Source: Actinomyces sp. HPA0247 (GTDB lineage: Bacteria; Actinomycetota; Actinomycetes; Actinomycetales; Actinomycetaceae). From it: a DNA stretch of 64,000 nt. Location: NCBI GenBank assembly GCA_000411415.1, contig KE150450.1, forward strand, positions 942,932-1,006,931, in the 5' to 3' direction. Numbering within the stretch: the first letter of the stretch is position 1; every line of letters begins with the position of its first letter. This document shows, one piece after another, positions 36,901 through 45,575 of this stretch. The position numbers were made by a program, and so were the translations under genes. The notes under the pieces were generated by a model. The model was not told where the DNA came from. It made no database searches and was given only the letters and a program-made list of their open reading frames with translations.

Positions 36901-36938
36901 CCGTGGTCACCACCAAGAGGCGCAAGGCTAACGCCTGA
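33930..36938 (+). CDS. Pilus tip-like surface protein with LPKAG sorting signal
   Basis: 1002 aa, ATG at 33930. A long signal peptide with twin-Arg-free basic start runs to about residue 50 (QAAQA). The N-terminal adhesin-like region contains AWTYIARGAPW and GYKPNNPG, both shared with the gene at 40081. A DUF11-like repeat (LRVQKTIENNGG, VATNDGS) and a Cna-B-type domain with the E-box YWLVETKAPAGH follow. The C-terminus has LPKAG (residues 965-969), a hydrophobic segment and KRRK. LPKAG departs from LPxTG at the fourth position. It is the first gene of the pilus cluster, so a tip or major accessory subunit is likely, as in FimB/FimQ of Actinomyces; the exact orthology is not settled. Confidence 0.9.
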   Translation: MATSRARAGHARTQRAGVASRALAALAVVATAASTLVVSQVAAPQAAQAAQEPAATGIEVGQVYAKMGKGVTNDTATSTTPAYNNFIRYGIVTGMSRNRIKSDNNMLGTWLGGNYAGANDAWTYIARGAPWKWDDQTNNTGTGDTQASKDWMQQHYDLWKNGGDKTIWVDGQSAIGFKPNNPGTVQPGETFLIGEIRHNNLPIQGMSPVQHFLHSSLWLQFLNLFPNDQGEEYPFVNEETSNTLATTILYRKGGAYVKTAGEPGTGTCSSDFGLNGWPANQQIEGQWPRDWVLKGGKYGTPGYTPSGSFIGPAYEPDPVNAADRSQGYQNKSESSSGRMYCVKYVGEGNGDYDLYSQYYNAGAGQPYSTLNPNKPEILPRTWPGAKGNVNQSPYVADTIKLNKTVSTRTFEKNGRTYRLSIWGFVPNGSTLVTSDNINNVPSATCPTSVPENTPRTNTFVAEELSVNFGCLYGVITEERSVRIAKAVEDPSGANPTIPAANFAVTTGDTWADNTDRTPATTGTVTVTKPTASSAPAKASYISAADPAATLTPTAFGEDQAKYDSTFIPFEVGNSDFTITEKDISTGGEDKWNLKDIKCVNGIGEDVAVTKTERGVNFKNVGGAASNEAAPITCTFVNEYQAPKLRVQKTIENNGGANGATTFSVDYKIVATNDGSLAANTGKLTDKPDFAKGLEIQSAKIAETKAGLDSASNATATNGVYTLTDGVELAAGATKEYWIRFSVTRNPAAAGYSEADLACSINGNGVPAAGKGLFNEVLAENGKDTDGTDNNKACGPTVPHDFVVVKAGTQNTGTTFADASNQYIGPNNAAMYPLKGAEFAIYNANPNTDANATVVKTLTQATATDGYYWSVSDLNLDTAYWLVETKAPAGHSLLPQPLEFKLTSRATGSGTTVELAADANDAAKWAKSAVQAFSSEATGTSGPQGFMVAGTRKATIVVKDTEVGELPKAGSTGIYPYIGVAAALMSGAMVMTVVTTKRRKANA

Positions 36939-37019
36939 GCCACCCATGCGGTCCCGTGACCACGAGACCCACCATCAAGAAAAACTCCCGAAATCACACA
37001 CACAGGAGAAAGAAAACCC

Positions 37020-38630
37020 ATGAGCACCACGAAGACCCGCCGCAGCCTGAGCCTGCTCGCAGCCTTCGCCGTCGCCGCTGGCGCGCTGGCCCTGCCCGCC
37101 GCCACCTCCGCGACCCAGGCTGCCCCCGCCTTCGGCCTCGCCGCCACCGTCACGCGCGCGCCGTCGCTCGTCGACCTCGACACCTCCAAGACCGGTTCGA
37201 TCACCATCCACAAGCTGGTCAAGGACGCCACCAACGGCACCACCGAAGGCAACGGCCTCGTGGACGCCACCGCCACCGGCACGCCGCTGGACGGAGCCGA
37301 GTTCACCGTTGAGCGCCTGACCAACGTCGACCTCACCACGCAGGCCGGCTGGGAGAAGCTCGCCGGCTACAACGGCAACGTTGACACCGCGAAGGCTGAC
37401 GGCACCGACGCTGCCATCACGAAGACCACCGCCGGCGGCGGCCTGGCCACCTTCGACAGCCTCCCCCTCGGCGCTTACGTCGTGACCGAGACCAAGACCC
37501 CCGCGGGCTACGTCGGCTCCAAGCCCTTCATCATCACGGTGCCCATGACGCACCCGACCGACCTCAACAAGTGGGTCTACGACGTCCACGCCTACCCGAA
37601 GAACTCTAAGGCTGGCATCGACAAGACGGTCAAGGACGATACCACCCCGGCCATCGGCTCCGAGATCTCCTACACCATCAAGTCCGACGTGCCCGCCGCT
37701 GAGGCCCTCGACTACTACGACGTCGTCGACCAGTACGACAAGCGCGTTGAGCTGCCCGAGGCGAACGTCGCCCTGAAGCTCATCAACGGTAAGACCGGCG
37801 AGGTCGCCCTCGTCAAGGACACCGACTACAAGCTGATCTCGGCTGACGGCACCGACGGCAAGACCAAGTTCTGGACCGCCGAGTTCACCGCTGCGGGCCG
37901 CCAGAAGCTGCTCGACAACCGCAAGGACGACACCACCAAGGTCCAGATGGACCTGTCCGGCACCGTCAAGGACAAGGTGGAGTCCGACGGCCTGTTCAAG
38001 AACAAGGCCATCCTGCTCCCCAACGCCCCCTCCAACGGCTGGACCCCCAACTCGGGCACCGTTCCCCCGCCGGACTACCCGAACTCCGAGGTCGTCTCCA
38101 AGTTCGGCAAGGTGAAGATCACCAAGGTTTCCGCCAAGGATCCCGCCACCAAGCTGAAGGGCGCTGAGTTCGAGGTCTACAAGTGCACGCCTCAGGCCAC
38201 CCCGACTGCGAACTTCGAGTCCGTCGACGCGACCCTCGATGAGAAGCTGAGCCCCGCCGGCACCACGACCTACACGACCGACGACAACGGCGAGGTCACC
38301 ATCGACGGCCTGCGCAACAACGACTGGGAGAACAACGAGGCCGTCACCAACCCCGGCTACTACTGCCTCGTTGAGACCAAGGCCCCCGAAGGCTTCGAGC
38401 TCCAGACCCGCCCGATCGCCTTCCAGGTCCTGCAGACCAACTCCACCGAGGACAACACCTACACCCTCGCGACGACCGTCAAGGACGTCCCGCACAACGG
38501 TGGCTTCAACCTGCCGCTGACCGGTGCTGCCGGTGTCGGCGTCCTGATCGGTGCTGGCGCCCTCCTCGTGGGCGGCTCCGGTGCGATCGCGCTGGCCAAC
38601 AAGCGCCGCAAGGAGCAGGCCGACGCCTGA
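37020..38630 (+). CDS. Major pilus shaft subunit (FimA/FimP type)
   Basis: 536 aa from the ATG at 37020, preceded by GGAGAAAG. Signal peptide about 1-35. The pilin motif WVYDVHAYPKN has the polymerising Lys194, which attacks the sorting signal of the next subunit. Two E-boxes (YVVTETKTPAGY about 153-164 and YYCLVETKAPEGF about 447-459) mark Cna-B domains with internal isopeptide bonds. The C-terminus is LPLTG (498-502), hydrophobic segment, KRRK. This is a class C sortase-polymerised shaft as in Actinomyces fimbriae. The sortase gene follows after a strong terminator. Confidence 0.95.
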   Translation: MSTTKTRRSLSLLAAFAVAAGALALPAATSATQAAPAFGLAATVTRAPSLVDLDTSKTGSITIHKLVKDATNGTTEGNGLVDATATGTPLDGAEFTVERLTNVDLTTQAGWEKLAGYNGNVDTAKADGTDAAITKTTAGGGLATFDSLPLGAYVVTETKTPAGYVGSKPFIITVPMTHPTDLNKWVYDVHAYPKNSKAGIDKTVKDDTTPAIGSEISYTIKSDVPAAEALDYYDVVDQYDKRVELPEANVALKLINGKTGEVALVKDTDYKLISADGTDGKTKFWTAEFTAAGRQKLLDNRKDDTTKVQMDLSGTVKDKVESDGLFKNKAILLPNAPSNGWTPNSGTVPPPDYPNSEVVSKFGKVKITKVSAKDPATKLKGAEFEVYKCTPQATPTANFESVDATLDEKLSPAGTTTYTTDDNGEVTIDGLRNNDWENNEAVTNPGYYCLVETKAPEGFELQTRPIAFQVLQTNSTEDNTYTLATTVKDVPHNGGFNLPLTGAAGVGVLIGAGALLVGGSGAIALANKRRKEQADA

Positions 38631-38652
38631 TCCTCGCTAGCTAGCGACACAC

Positions 38653-38684
38653 AGGGGGGTGTGGACCCGCGGGTCCACACCCCC
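38653..38684 (+). terminator. Perfect 32-bp palindrome between shaft gene and sortase
   Basis: GGGGGGTGTGGACCC, GC centre, exact complement, 22 bp after the shaft stop and 86 bp before the sortase start. It would reduce readthrough into the sortase gene. Confidence 0.8.
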
Positions 38685-38769
38685 CTCGCGTTGCCCGCAC
38701 ACCGCCCCCAAGCGGTACTACCCTGTAACCAGACAAACTTCCACGGCCTCGGCAATGAACGGAGAAAGC

Positions 38770-39945
38770 GTGAGCACCCAAGCGCCCGACAAGAAGAAGA
38801 CACCCCTCAAGTGGCGTCTCCTGACGATCGCGCCGCCGATCCTGCTACTCGCCGGCATCCTGGTCCTCCTGTACCCCGTCTTCGCGACCCAGTACAACAA
38901 CCAGCGCCAGGAACGCATCGCCTCCGAATTCAGCGCCGTCGCCGAGCAGGCCGGCCCCGACGCCGTCGCCGAGTCCCTGCGCCGCGCCGACGAATATAAC
39001 CTCAAGGCCTCCGAGTCGCCGATCCTCGACCCCTGGCTGGACGCCCAGCGCCCCGGCACCGCTCAGTACCAGGACTACCTGAGCCAGCTCAACCTCAACG
39101 ACGTCATGGCGACCATCAAGATCCCCTCGATCGACGTCAACCTGCCGATCTACCACGGCACCGACACCGCGACCCTCGACAAGGGCATCGGCCACCTCTT
39201 CGGCACCGCCCTGCCCGTCGGCGGCGAATCCACGCACACCGTCCTCACCGGCCACACCGGCCTGGGTAACGCGACCATGTTCGACCAGCTGACCAGTGTC
39301 AAGATGGGCGACTACTTCTACATCGAGACCGCCGGGCGCCACCTGAAGTACCAGGTCACCGACATTCGCGTCGTCCTGCCCCACGAGACCGAGTCCCTCA
39401 ACAAGGTCGAGGGTAAGGACCTCGCCACCCTCATCACCTGTACCCCCTACGGTGTCAACACGCACCGCCTCCTCGTGACCGGCGAGCGCGTCCCCATGGA
39501 CGAGGCTGCCGTGGCCGCCGAAGCCGCGCAGGTCAAGGGCTCCGTCATGAAGCCGTGGATGATCGCGGTCCTCGCGTCCGTCGTCGTCATTCTCGCCGTC
39601 GCCGGCATCCTCTGGCTGCGCTCGCGCAAGCGCAAGGACGAGGAGCCGCAGGCGCTCGAGGGTGCCGCCGCCGCTGGCACGCTCGCTTCCGCTGAGTCCG
39701 GGGACGAGGCCGGGGCTGAGTCCGGCGCTGCCGCTGAGCCCGGCGCGCCTGCTTCCACTGATCCTGCGGCCACAGAGCCCGCGTCTGGCGCTTCCGGCGC
39801 CGCTGGCGCTGGCCCTGCTGCCGCTGGCGCTGCGCCCGCCACCCCCGATCTGTTGGCCTCCGCCGAGCAGATCTCCGAGGCGGAGATCGACGCGGGCCGG
39901 ACCGCCGCCCTGAAGAAGATGCTCGAGGAGCGCGGCAAGCAGTAA
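38770..39945 (+). CDS. srtC: Class C (pilus) sortase
   Basis: 391 aa from the GTG at 38770, preceded by GGAGAAA; an ATG at 38755 in frame has no ribosome binding site. One N-terminal helix (about 14-38) anchors it. The lid motif DPW (about 87-89) that closes the active site of class C enzymes is present. Catalytic His162 (TGHTG), Cys224 (TLITC) and Arg233 (NTHRLL) are complete. A second helix (WMIAVLASVVVILAVAG) precedes a 100-residue Ala/Glu/Gly/Pro/Ser tail that contains DEAGA from a dispersed 14-mer (39703). It joins pilin subunits via LPxTG signals outside the membrane. Confidence 0.95.
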   Translation: MSTQAPDKKKTPLKWRLLTIAPPILLLAGILVLLYPVFATQYNNQRQERIASEFSAVAEQAGPDAVAESLRRADEYNLKASESPILDPWLDAQRPGTAQYQDYLSQLNLNDVMATIKIPSIDVNLPIYHGTDTATLDKGIGHLFGTALPVGGESTHTVLTGHTGLGNATMFDQLTSVKMGDYFYIETAGRHLKYQVTDIRVVLPHETESLNKVEGKDLATLITCTPYGVNTHRLLVTGERVPMDEAAVAAEAAQVKGSVMKPWMIAVLASVVVILAVAGILWLRSRKRKDEEPQALEGAAAAGTLASAESGDEAGAESGAAAEPGAPASTDPAATEPASGASGAAGAGPAAAGAAPATPDLLASAEQISEAEIDAGRTAALKKMLEERGKQ

Positions 39946-39978
39946 CCGCCCTCCTTGCGTGGCCGCGAGCGGCCACCC

Positions 39979-40036
39979 GATACGCGCAAGCGCGCGGGCC
40001 TGAGCGAGCAAGCTCACCCGCGCGCTCGCGCGTATC
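39979..40036 (+). terminator. Hairpin after the sortase gene
   Basis: GATACGCGCAAGCGCGCGGG and CCCGCGCGCTCGCGCGTATC around a loop that can itself pair (TGAGC/GCTCA). Confidence 0.7.
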
Positions 40037-40080
40037 TACGCTAGAGTCGGTGAGTAACTGTCAAACACTCTGGAGGGCTC

Positions 40081-42675
40081 GTGGAGCACCACCCCTGCGG
40101 CGCCCGCTCCCGCCGCGCCACGGACGCGCAGACCGAACCCCGGCCTCGTCGCGCCGTCGCGCGCACACTGTCCGCCCTCCTCTTCGTGACCACCGCGGCC
40201 CTGGCCGGCCTCGTCGCCCCCGAGCGCGCTGACGCCGACGCAACACTGGAAACACCCGGTGGCGGCACTGTCCCCGTTACCTCATCGAGTGGGCGCCTTG
40301 GAGCGGCCGTCATCAACGGCTCGGCCACGGACCGCACGACGAACGTCCCCGATAACGCCTACGTGGGAACCGTGCGCGGCGCGGGCCCCTATGATGCGGC
40401 CGACCCAGCCCAGTCCTCGGCCCCCTTCCAGGCCGGAGTCGCCCAGCCGATGCTGGACGCGAGCGTCGCGGCCGGGGACTACTGGACCTACATCGCGCGC
40501 GGCCTGCCCGCCGCCAACCCCGTGAGTACCGGCGTCATCTCGCCGCAGGACACCAACGCCCTGGGATACAAGCCGAACAACCCCGGTAACGTCCCCATCG
40601 GCCAGCCCTTCCTGCTGGGGACCGTGCGGCACAACAACTTTCAGGTGCTGTCGGCCAACAAGTGGGTGCACTCGACGATCGACGTCAATATCGGCGGTAT
40701 CGAGGACTCCTTCCCCTTCGACCAGGAGGAGACCGAGGACGATACCGACACCACCGCCGCCCTGAGTGACGAGGGCGCCTACATGCTCGCCTCGCGCGCC
40801 AGCGGGCCGACCTCGTGCCCCGCGAACGCGCCCTACGCCGCCCTCAACCGCGACGCCGGCTCGGGCGTCTGGTACTGCTACCGCCACGTCGGCAAGGGCC
40901 GAGGCAACCGCGACATCTACACGAACAACCCGGCTGCCTACCCGGACGCCGCGGGCGCGCCCGACCAGAGCCCCAACTCCGACGACGTGCTAACGATCTC
41001 GCGGACCACCTCGAACAAGACCGTGATGATCGACGGCATCCCGTACCGCCTCGTCCTCTCCGGCTTCACGCCCAGCGCTGACGGCGCCTGCCCGGCGATG
41101 CTGCCCGAAGGCGTCACCCCCGTCTCCACCTTCAGCTCGAAGGAAAACAAGAGCTCCTACGGGTGCTTGTACGCCACCTTCAGCCAGGAGCGCTACATTC
41201 GCATCGCGAAGACTGTCACCCCGCAGTCCGAGGCGATCGGCGGCACAATCCCCTCCTTCAACTTCACGACGCTGGGCATCGGCGACTTCGTATCGCCCAC
41301 GGGCGAACCCCTCGCCACCGATCAGAATGCCTCTGGTTTCGTCGACTGGTCCTCCTTCGAGGACAGCCCCCTGACCCCCACGGGCTACGGCAAGGACGGC
41401 ACCGTGACCTCGGGATACCAGGCCTTCATCCCCGGCTACTCCCAGTTCGTCATCGCCGAGACTGGCCCACGCATCCCCGGACGCCGCCCCCTGCGCTTCG
41501 GTGAACCCGGCTACTTCGGCCCGTGGAAGGTCTCCGACGACCCGAACTCGGCTCGCTGGGAGCTCACCGACATTACGTGCGTGAATGGCATCGGCGAGGC
41601 CGTCAACGTCACGCGCGACCCCGACACGGGCGGCGTTGATTTCTCCCAGGTCGCCCCGGCCTCGTCCCCCGCCGCCGTGCCCATCACCTGCAACTTCACG
41701 ATCCAGCAGCAGGCCCCCAAGCTGCGCATCGACAAGGCCGTGGAGAGTGTTGAGGGCGCCTCGGGCGACACGATCACCGTCACTTACCGCGTGACCGCCA
41801 CGAATGACGGCACGATCGCGGGCACGACCGGTCGCCTCGTCGACACCCCGGCCTTCGCGCCCGGCCTCACCCTGCGCTCCGCCACGATCGCCACCTCTCT
41901 CGATGGCCTGCGCAGCGCACGCGCGCAAAACCGCGCCGCCACCTACGTCCTCACCCAGGGCACCACCGTCGAACCCGGGGCGTCTGCGACCTGGTTCATC
42001 CGCATGACCGTCGCCCGCGATAAGGCCGCTCGTGGGTACAGTGAGGCTGCCCTCGAGTGCGTCCCCTCGCGCGGGCGCCTCACCCCCAAGCGCGGCCTCT
42101 ACAACTCCGTCGCCGGCCCCTACGACCACGATGGTGCCGCCAACAACGAGGCCTGCGCGCCCGCCCGCCCGCGCACCATCCGCATCGAAAAGGCAGGCAC
42201 CCAGCCCGTCGGTACTCCCAACGAGGACGGCACCTACCCGCTTGAGGGCGCCGCCTTCGCGATCTACGACAACGAGGCCCTGACCGGCACCCCCGTCTCC
42301 GTCTCCGACGGCGAATCGCAGTTCGTCACCGCGCCCCTCGAGACCGGCAAGACCTACTGGCTCGTCGAAACCCGCGCCCCCGCCGGACACGTCCTCCTGC
42401 CCCGCGCCGTGCCCTTCCACATCGAGGTGGGCACCGACGCCTCGGCCTCCACGGTGATCACCACCGAATTCGGCGCCGACGAGGGCTTCACCTCCGTGCG
42501 CGTCATCCCCGCCGCGGGCGCCGGTGCCGCCGCGCTGCCCGCCATCCGCGTCGTCGACACCCAGGTCGGCGTCCTGCCCAACTCCGGCTCGGCGGGCAAC
42601 TACCCCTACCTCGGCCTCGGCGCCGCCCTCTTCGGCCTCGCCGGCGCGTGCGCGTGGGCGCGCCGCACCGCCTGA
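40081..42675 (+). CDS. Second pilus tip-like surface protein with LPNSG sorting signal
   Basis: 864 aa from the GTG at 40081, preceded by GGAGGG. Signal peptide to about residue 54 (ADADA). It is a paralogue of the gene at 33930: YWTYIARGLP, GYKPNNPG, TVRHNNF, ERYIRIAKTV and QAPKLRIDKAVE recur in the same order. An E-box (YWLVETRAPAGH) lies near the C-terminus. The sorting signal is LPNSG (832-836), again not canonical, then a helix and ARR. APASS from a dispersed 14-mer at 41653 sits before the DUF11-like part. Role could be an alternative tip adhesin for the same shaft. Confidence 0.9.
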   Translation: MEHHPCGARSRRATDAQTEPRPRRAVARTLSALLFVTTAALAGLVAPERADADATLETPGGGTVPVTSSSGRLGAAVINGSATDRTTNVPDNAYVGTVRGAGPYDAADPAQSSAPFQAGVAQPMLDASVAAGDYWTYIARGLPAANPVSTGVISPQDTNALGYKPNNPGNVPIGQPFLLGTVRHNNFQVLSANKWVHSTIDVNIGGIEDSFPFDQEETEDDTDTTAALSDEGAYMLASRASGPTSCPANAPYAALNRDAGSGVWYCYRHVGKGRGNRDIYTNNPAAYPDAAGAPDQSPNSDDVLTISRTTSNKTVMIDGIPYRLVLSGFTPSADGACPAMLPEGVTPVSTFSSKENKSSYGCLYATFSQERYIRIAKTVTPQSEAIGGTIPSFNFTTLGIGDFVSPTGEPLATDQNASGFVDWSSFEDSPLTPTGYGKDGTVTSGYQAFIPGYSQFVIAETGPRIPGRRPLRFGEPGYFGPWKVSDDPNSARWELTDITCVNGIGEAVNVTRDPDTGGVDFSQVAPASSPAAVPITCNFTIQQQAPKLRIDKAVESVEGASGDTITVTYRVTATNDGTIAGTTGRLVDTPAFAPGLTLRSATIATSLDGLRSARAQNRAATYVLTQGTTVEPGASATWFIRMTVARDKAARGYSEAALECVPSRGRLTPKRGLYNSVAGPYDHDGAANNEACAPARPRTIRIEKAGTQPVGTPNEDGTYPLEGAAFAIYDNEALTGTPVSVSDGESQFVTAPLETGKTYWLVETRAPAGHVLLPRAVPFHIEVGTDASASTVITTEFGADEGFTSVRVIPAAGAGAAALPAIRVVDTQVGVLPNSGSAGNYPYLGLGAALFGLAGACAWARRTA

Positions 42676-42795
42676 TTCGCGCGAGGCCGGGGCGTGTGGG
42701 CGCGCCGACCACCGCAGCTGTGGCGCTCCCCGCCGTCCTGCCCCCGCGCGAGGCGAGCGCGACCGGGGCGGGCCTCGTCCCCTACGATGGGACCT

Positions 42796-43539
42796 ATGAA
42801 CCTCAGCTTCCCCGAGCGCATCCGCGTCGACGCCGTCATCCAAGCCGCCATGGACATGGAGGCCGCGCCCCTCCTGCACGAGCTCGCGCCCATCGGGGAC
42901 GACGAGACGCCCCAGGCCATCCTCGCGGGCACCCACAAGACCCAGCGCTTCGTGCTCGGCATCCTCGAAGGACGCACCGTCCTGGTCGTCACCTCCGGCA
43001 TCGGCCTGGCCAACGCCGCATCCGCGACTGCGCGCGCCCTCACCCTCGTCGAAGCCCCCATCGTCATCGCGGCCGGCACCACCGGCGGACTCGCCCGCGA
43101 CATCAACGTCGGCGACATCGCCGCCGGCACCCGCGCCATCTACGGGCAGGCCGACGCGACCGCCTTCGGCTACGCCATGGGCCAGGTCCCCCAGATGCCC
43201 GTCGACTACACCACCTCCGAAGCCGCCGAAGAACGCCTGCCCATCCTGCGCGGCCTCATCGAGCACCCCGTCCGCCGCGGGCGCATCGTCTCCTCCGACT
43301 CCTTCTGCACCGAGGCCAACGTCGGCCCCATGCGCGAGCGCTTCCCCGACGCCATCGGCACCGACATGGAAACCTGCGCCATGGCCCAGGTCTGCTGGTC
43401 CTCCGACGTCGACTGGATCTCGCTGCGAGCCGTCTCCGACCTGTGCGGCCCCACCGCCGATCAGGCCTTCCACATGGATGGTGCCCGCGCCGCCGCCCAC
43501 AGCGCCCAGGCCGTGCGCGCCTACCTGACGCTGCTCTGA
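42796..43539 (+). CDS. mtnN: MTA/SAH nucleosidase family protein
   Basis: 247 aa from the ATG at 42796 (MNLSFPERIR). It has the purine nucleosidase/phosphorylase pattern: MDMEAAPLL, GIGLANAA, GTTGGLARDINVGDI and the DMETCAMAQV motif in which Asp/Glu contact the ribose. Such enzymes cleave methylthioadenosine and S-adenosylhomocysteine to adenine and a thiosugar, feeding methionine salvage. Substrate range is by family only. A phosphatase gene follows after 140 bp. Confidence 0.88.
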   Translation: MNLSFPERIRVDAVIQAAMDMEAAPLLHELAPIGDDETPQAILAGTHKTQRFVLGILEGRTVLVVTSGIGLANAASATARALTLVEAPIVIAAGTTGGLARDINVGDIAAGTRAIYGQADATAFGYAMGQVPQMPVDYTTSEAAEERLPILRGLIEHPVRRGRIVSSDSFCTEANVGPMRERFPDAIGTDMETCAMAQVCWSSDVDWISLRAVSDLCGPTADQAFHMDGARAAAHSAQAVRAYLTLL

Positions 43540-43679
43540 GGCTCGCGGGCTCGCGGGTTCTGCGCGCCTGCGTGTGTGTGCGCACGTGCGCGCGGACCAG
43601 CCTGCCGCCTGACCCTGCGCCCGCCGGAGCCCGCCCCGGCCTCGTACCCGCCCCCACCCCCGAACGAACGGAAACGATC

Positions 43680-44192
43680 ATGACCCGCCCCGCCCGCGTC
43701 CTCATGGTGTGCACCGGCAATATCTGCCGCTCCACGATGGCTCACGCGATCCTCGAACAGGCCGCCGCGCGCGCCGGCGTGGACGTCGTCGTCGATAGCG
43801 CCGGCGTGTCCGACGAAGAGCAGGGAAACCCGATCGACCGCCGCGCCGCCCGCGTGCTGCGCGACGCCGGGTACATCGTGCCCGACCACCGCGCGCGTCA
43901 GATCCGCACCGGGGAGCTGGGGGAGTGGGACCTCGTGCTGGCCATGACCTCGCGCCATCTGAGTGTCCTGGAGCGCCTCGCCGATCGGGCAGGCATCGAG
44001 CACGAGGGCGCGCCTGCGTCTGCCGCCGACCTGCTCTCCGTCGATGCCCCGCGCATCTGCCTGTACCGCGACCTCGACCCCGAGGGCAGCGGCGACGTGC
44101 CCGACCCGTGGTACGGCGGGCATCAGGACTTCCTGGATACCCTCGAGGTCATTGAGCGGGTCACCCCGGTCATTGTTGATCTGGTGCGCTGA
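43680..44192 (+). CDS. Low-molecular-weight protein tyrosine phosphatase
   Basis: 170 aa from the ATG at 43680. The signature loop CTGNICRS (Cys11, Arg17, Ser18) is at the N-terminus and the general-acid DPWYGG segment with Asp is near residue 142. These are the complete catalytic set of the family, which removes phosphate from tyrosine or protein arginine. In actinobacteria such enzymes often act in envelope polysaccharide control or secretion. The role here is not known. A 5' spacer region carries CCCCGGCCTCGTA, a near copy of the dispersed motif. Confidence 0.93.
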   Translation: MTRPARVLMVCTGNICRSTMAHAILEQAAARAGVDVVVDSAGVSDEEQGNPIDRRAARVLRDAGYIVPDHRARQIRTGELGEWDLVLAMTSRHLSVLERLADRAGIEHEGAPASAADLLSVDAPRICLYRDLDPEGSGDVPDPWYGGHQDFLDTLEVIERVTPVIVDLVR

Positions 44193-44329
44193 CGGGCGCG
44201 GCTTCTTAACTGGCGGGCACGGCGTGCTGGCGGGCATGGCGCGCTGACGGGCACGGCGCCTCGGCACGTTCCGCGCGCTGACTGGCCTGGTCGGTGCGCT
44301 GTCCTGACTGATTTCTGGATAGCCTCTTC

Positions 44330-44443
44330 AATTTCGCATGCAATTCCCTCTGAGGTACCATTCGGGACCTCGCGAAAACCGCATGATTTCAACGATCTGA
44401 TTTCAAATGTTGAAAGAGGAGTGGGGGAATTGCATGCGAAATT
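44330..44443. repeat. 114-bp inverted-repeat element, copy 10
   Basis: AATTTCGCATGCAATTCCC to GGGGGAATTGCATGCGAAATT. Third interior type: AAAACCGCATGATTTCAACG, ATCTGATTTCAAATGTTGAAAG. Near-identical to copies 11 and 12. Preceded by AGCCTCTTC, as is copy 12. Confidence 0.93.
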
Positions 44444-44460
44444 AGTGTTAAGGGTGATAG

Positions 44461-45396
44461 CTAGAGCGGGTGATAGCTAGGCAGGTATCCGCGCAGGATG
44501 TCAAGGAAGCCAGCGTTCTTCACTGCGGCCTGCGCGTCTTCCGTTCCGGTGTCGGGGACGAGGCGAAGGAGGGCCTCCACCGATACCGGGACCTCTCGCG
44601 CAAAGTCGCCATTCATGACGTCGTCATAGGTGAATCGAAGGACCACGTATCCGCGCCTGAGAAGTTCTCGATCCCGCTTGAGGTCCTTCTCGCGCTGCTC
44701 TTTCGATGAATGGAAGGCCCACCCATCCACCTCGATGACGATGAAGCCGAGGATGATCATGTCGACCTCGCCGACTCCTTCGATCCAGACCCCGACCTGC
44801 GGTGTCAGCCCCATGTCAATGAGCTGCAAGCGGGCAACAGTTTCGAGGATTGAGCGGGCGCGTTCCGACGAGAGGGAAAGCGCTTCTCTGAGGTGAGGCA
44901 GTCGGCTGCCGGTTGGAGGGATAGCGAGCGTCGAGACGTCGTAGAGGCCACGATTGCGCGCAGCGTCGAGCATCGGGAGAGACACCTTCAGCGGCATGCA
45001 GACGAGCACTCGCTCCAAGACTGTCCCGATGCTCGCTACATGTGTTCGTTCTTCTTCTTCGCTCAGGACCGGCTCCCAGTGGACGCATACATCGTCGAAA
45101 CGGCGGAGCTTTGAGAAGTGCATTCCGCGGCTGTGTCTGACCGACAAATGAGTCCGCTGTGGGAGTTCCCCAGTGGCGACTGGTAAGTCATAGAACTTCG
45201 CCGCACTCACGCACGACAGGCACGCGTTGTATATGAAAGCGCGTACCTGATCGAGAGTGAAGCTGTTCTTGTCATAGATCCAGCCTCGGTAGTGACTGAT
45301 ACCAGCTGGCAACATTGAAGGAGTGAGCTCTGCGTGGCGCAGGCTCGATAGTTTGGTGATTCCGTGCCGTTTACGTAGCTCTTCGTTGAGGTCCAT
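44461..45396 (-). CDS. DUF559 nuclease-like protein with N-terminal AbiEi-type domain
   Basis: 311 aa from the ATG at 45396. The C-terminal part (about 205-270) has EVDGWAFHSSKEQREKDLKRD, then RRGYVVLRFTYDDVM, the DUF559/Vsr-like endonuclease fold of PD-(D/E)XK type. The N-terminal 80 residues resemble a winged-helix AbiEi-type antitoxin domain. Actinobacteria have many such single genes; their roles are not known, though DNA repair, defence and mobile-element links have been suggested. It has inverted-repeat elements on both sides (copies 10 and 11). GC is lower than in the neighbours, and Arg/Lys content is high, suggesting horizontal gain. Confidence 0.82.
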   Translation of the reverse strand: MDLNEELRKRHGITKLSSLRHAELTPSMLPAGISHYRGWIYDKNSFTLDQVRAFIYNACLSCVSAAKFYDLPVATGELPQRTHLSVRHSRGMHFSKLRRFDDVCVHWEPVLSEEEERTHVASIGTVLERVLVCMPLKVSLPMLDAARNRGLYDVSTLAIPPTGSRLPHLREALSLSSERARSILETVARLQLIDMGLTPQVGVWIEGVGEVDMIILGFIVIEVDGWAFHSSKEQREKDLKRDRELLRRGYVVLRFTYDDVMNGDFAREVPVSVEALLRLVPDTGTEDAQAAVKNAGFLDILRGYLPSYHPL

Positions 45397-45461
45397 GCAC
45401 AGATCATGCTACTTTGCGGCGCTTTATGTGAGCTGTTTGAAAAATCTGTGGATAACTAAGA

Positions 45462-45575
45462 AATTTCGCATGCAATTCCTTCCTGGGGTCTTTGGCGAAC
45501 CTCGAGAAAACCGCATGATTTCAACGATCTGACTTCAAATCTTGAAAGAAGTGTGGGGGAATTGCATGCGACATT
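45462..45575. repeat. 114-bp inverted-repeat element, copy 11
   Basis: AATTTCGCATGCAATTCC to GGGGGAATTGCATGCGACATT. Third interior type, same orientation as copy 10. The remaining 45576-45837 holds no clear gene; a 26-codon frame with CTVC at about 45750 is discussed among the rejected items. Confidence 0.93.
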
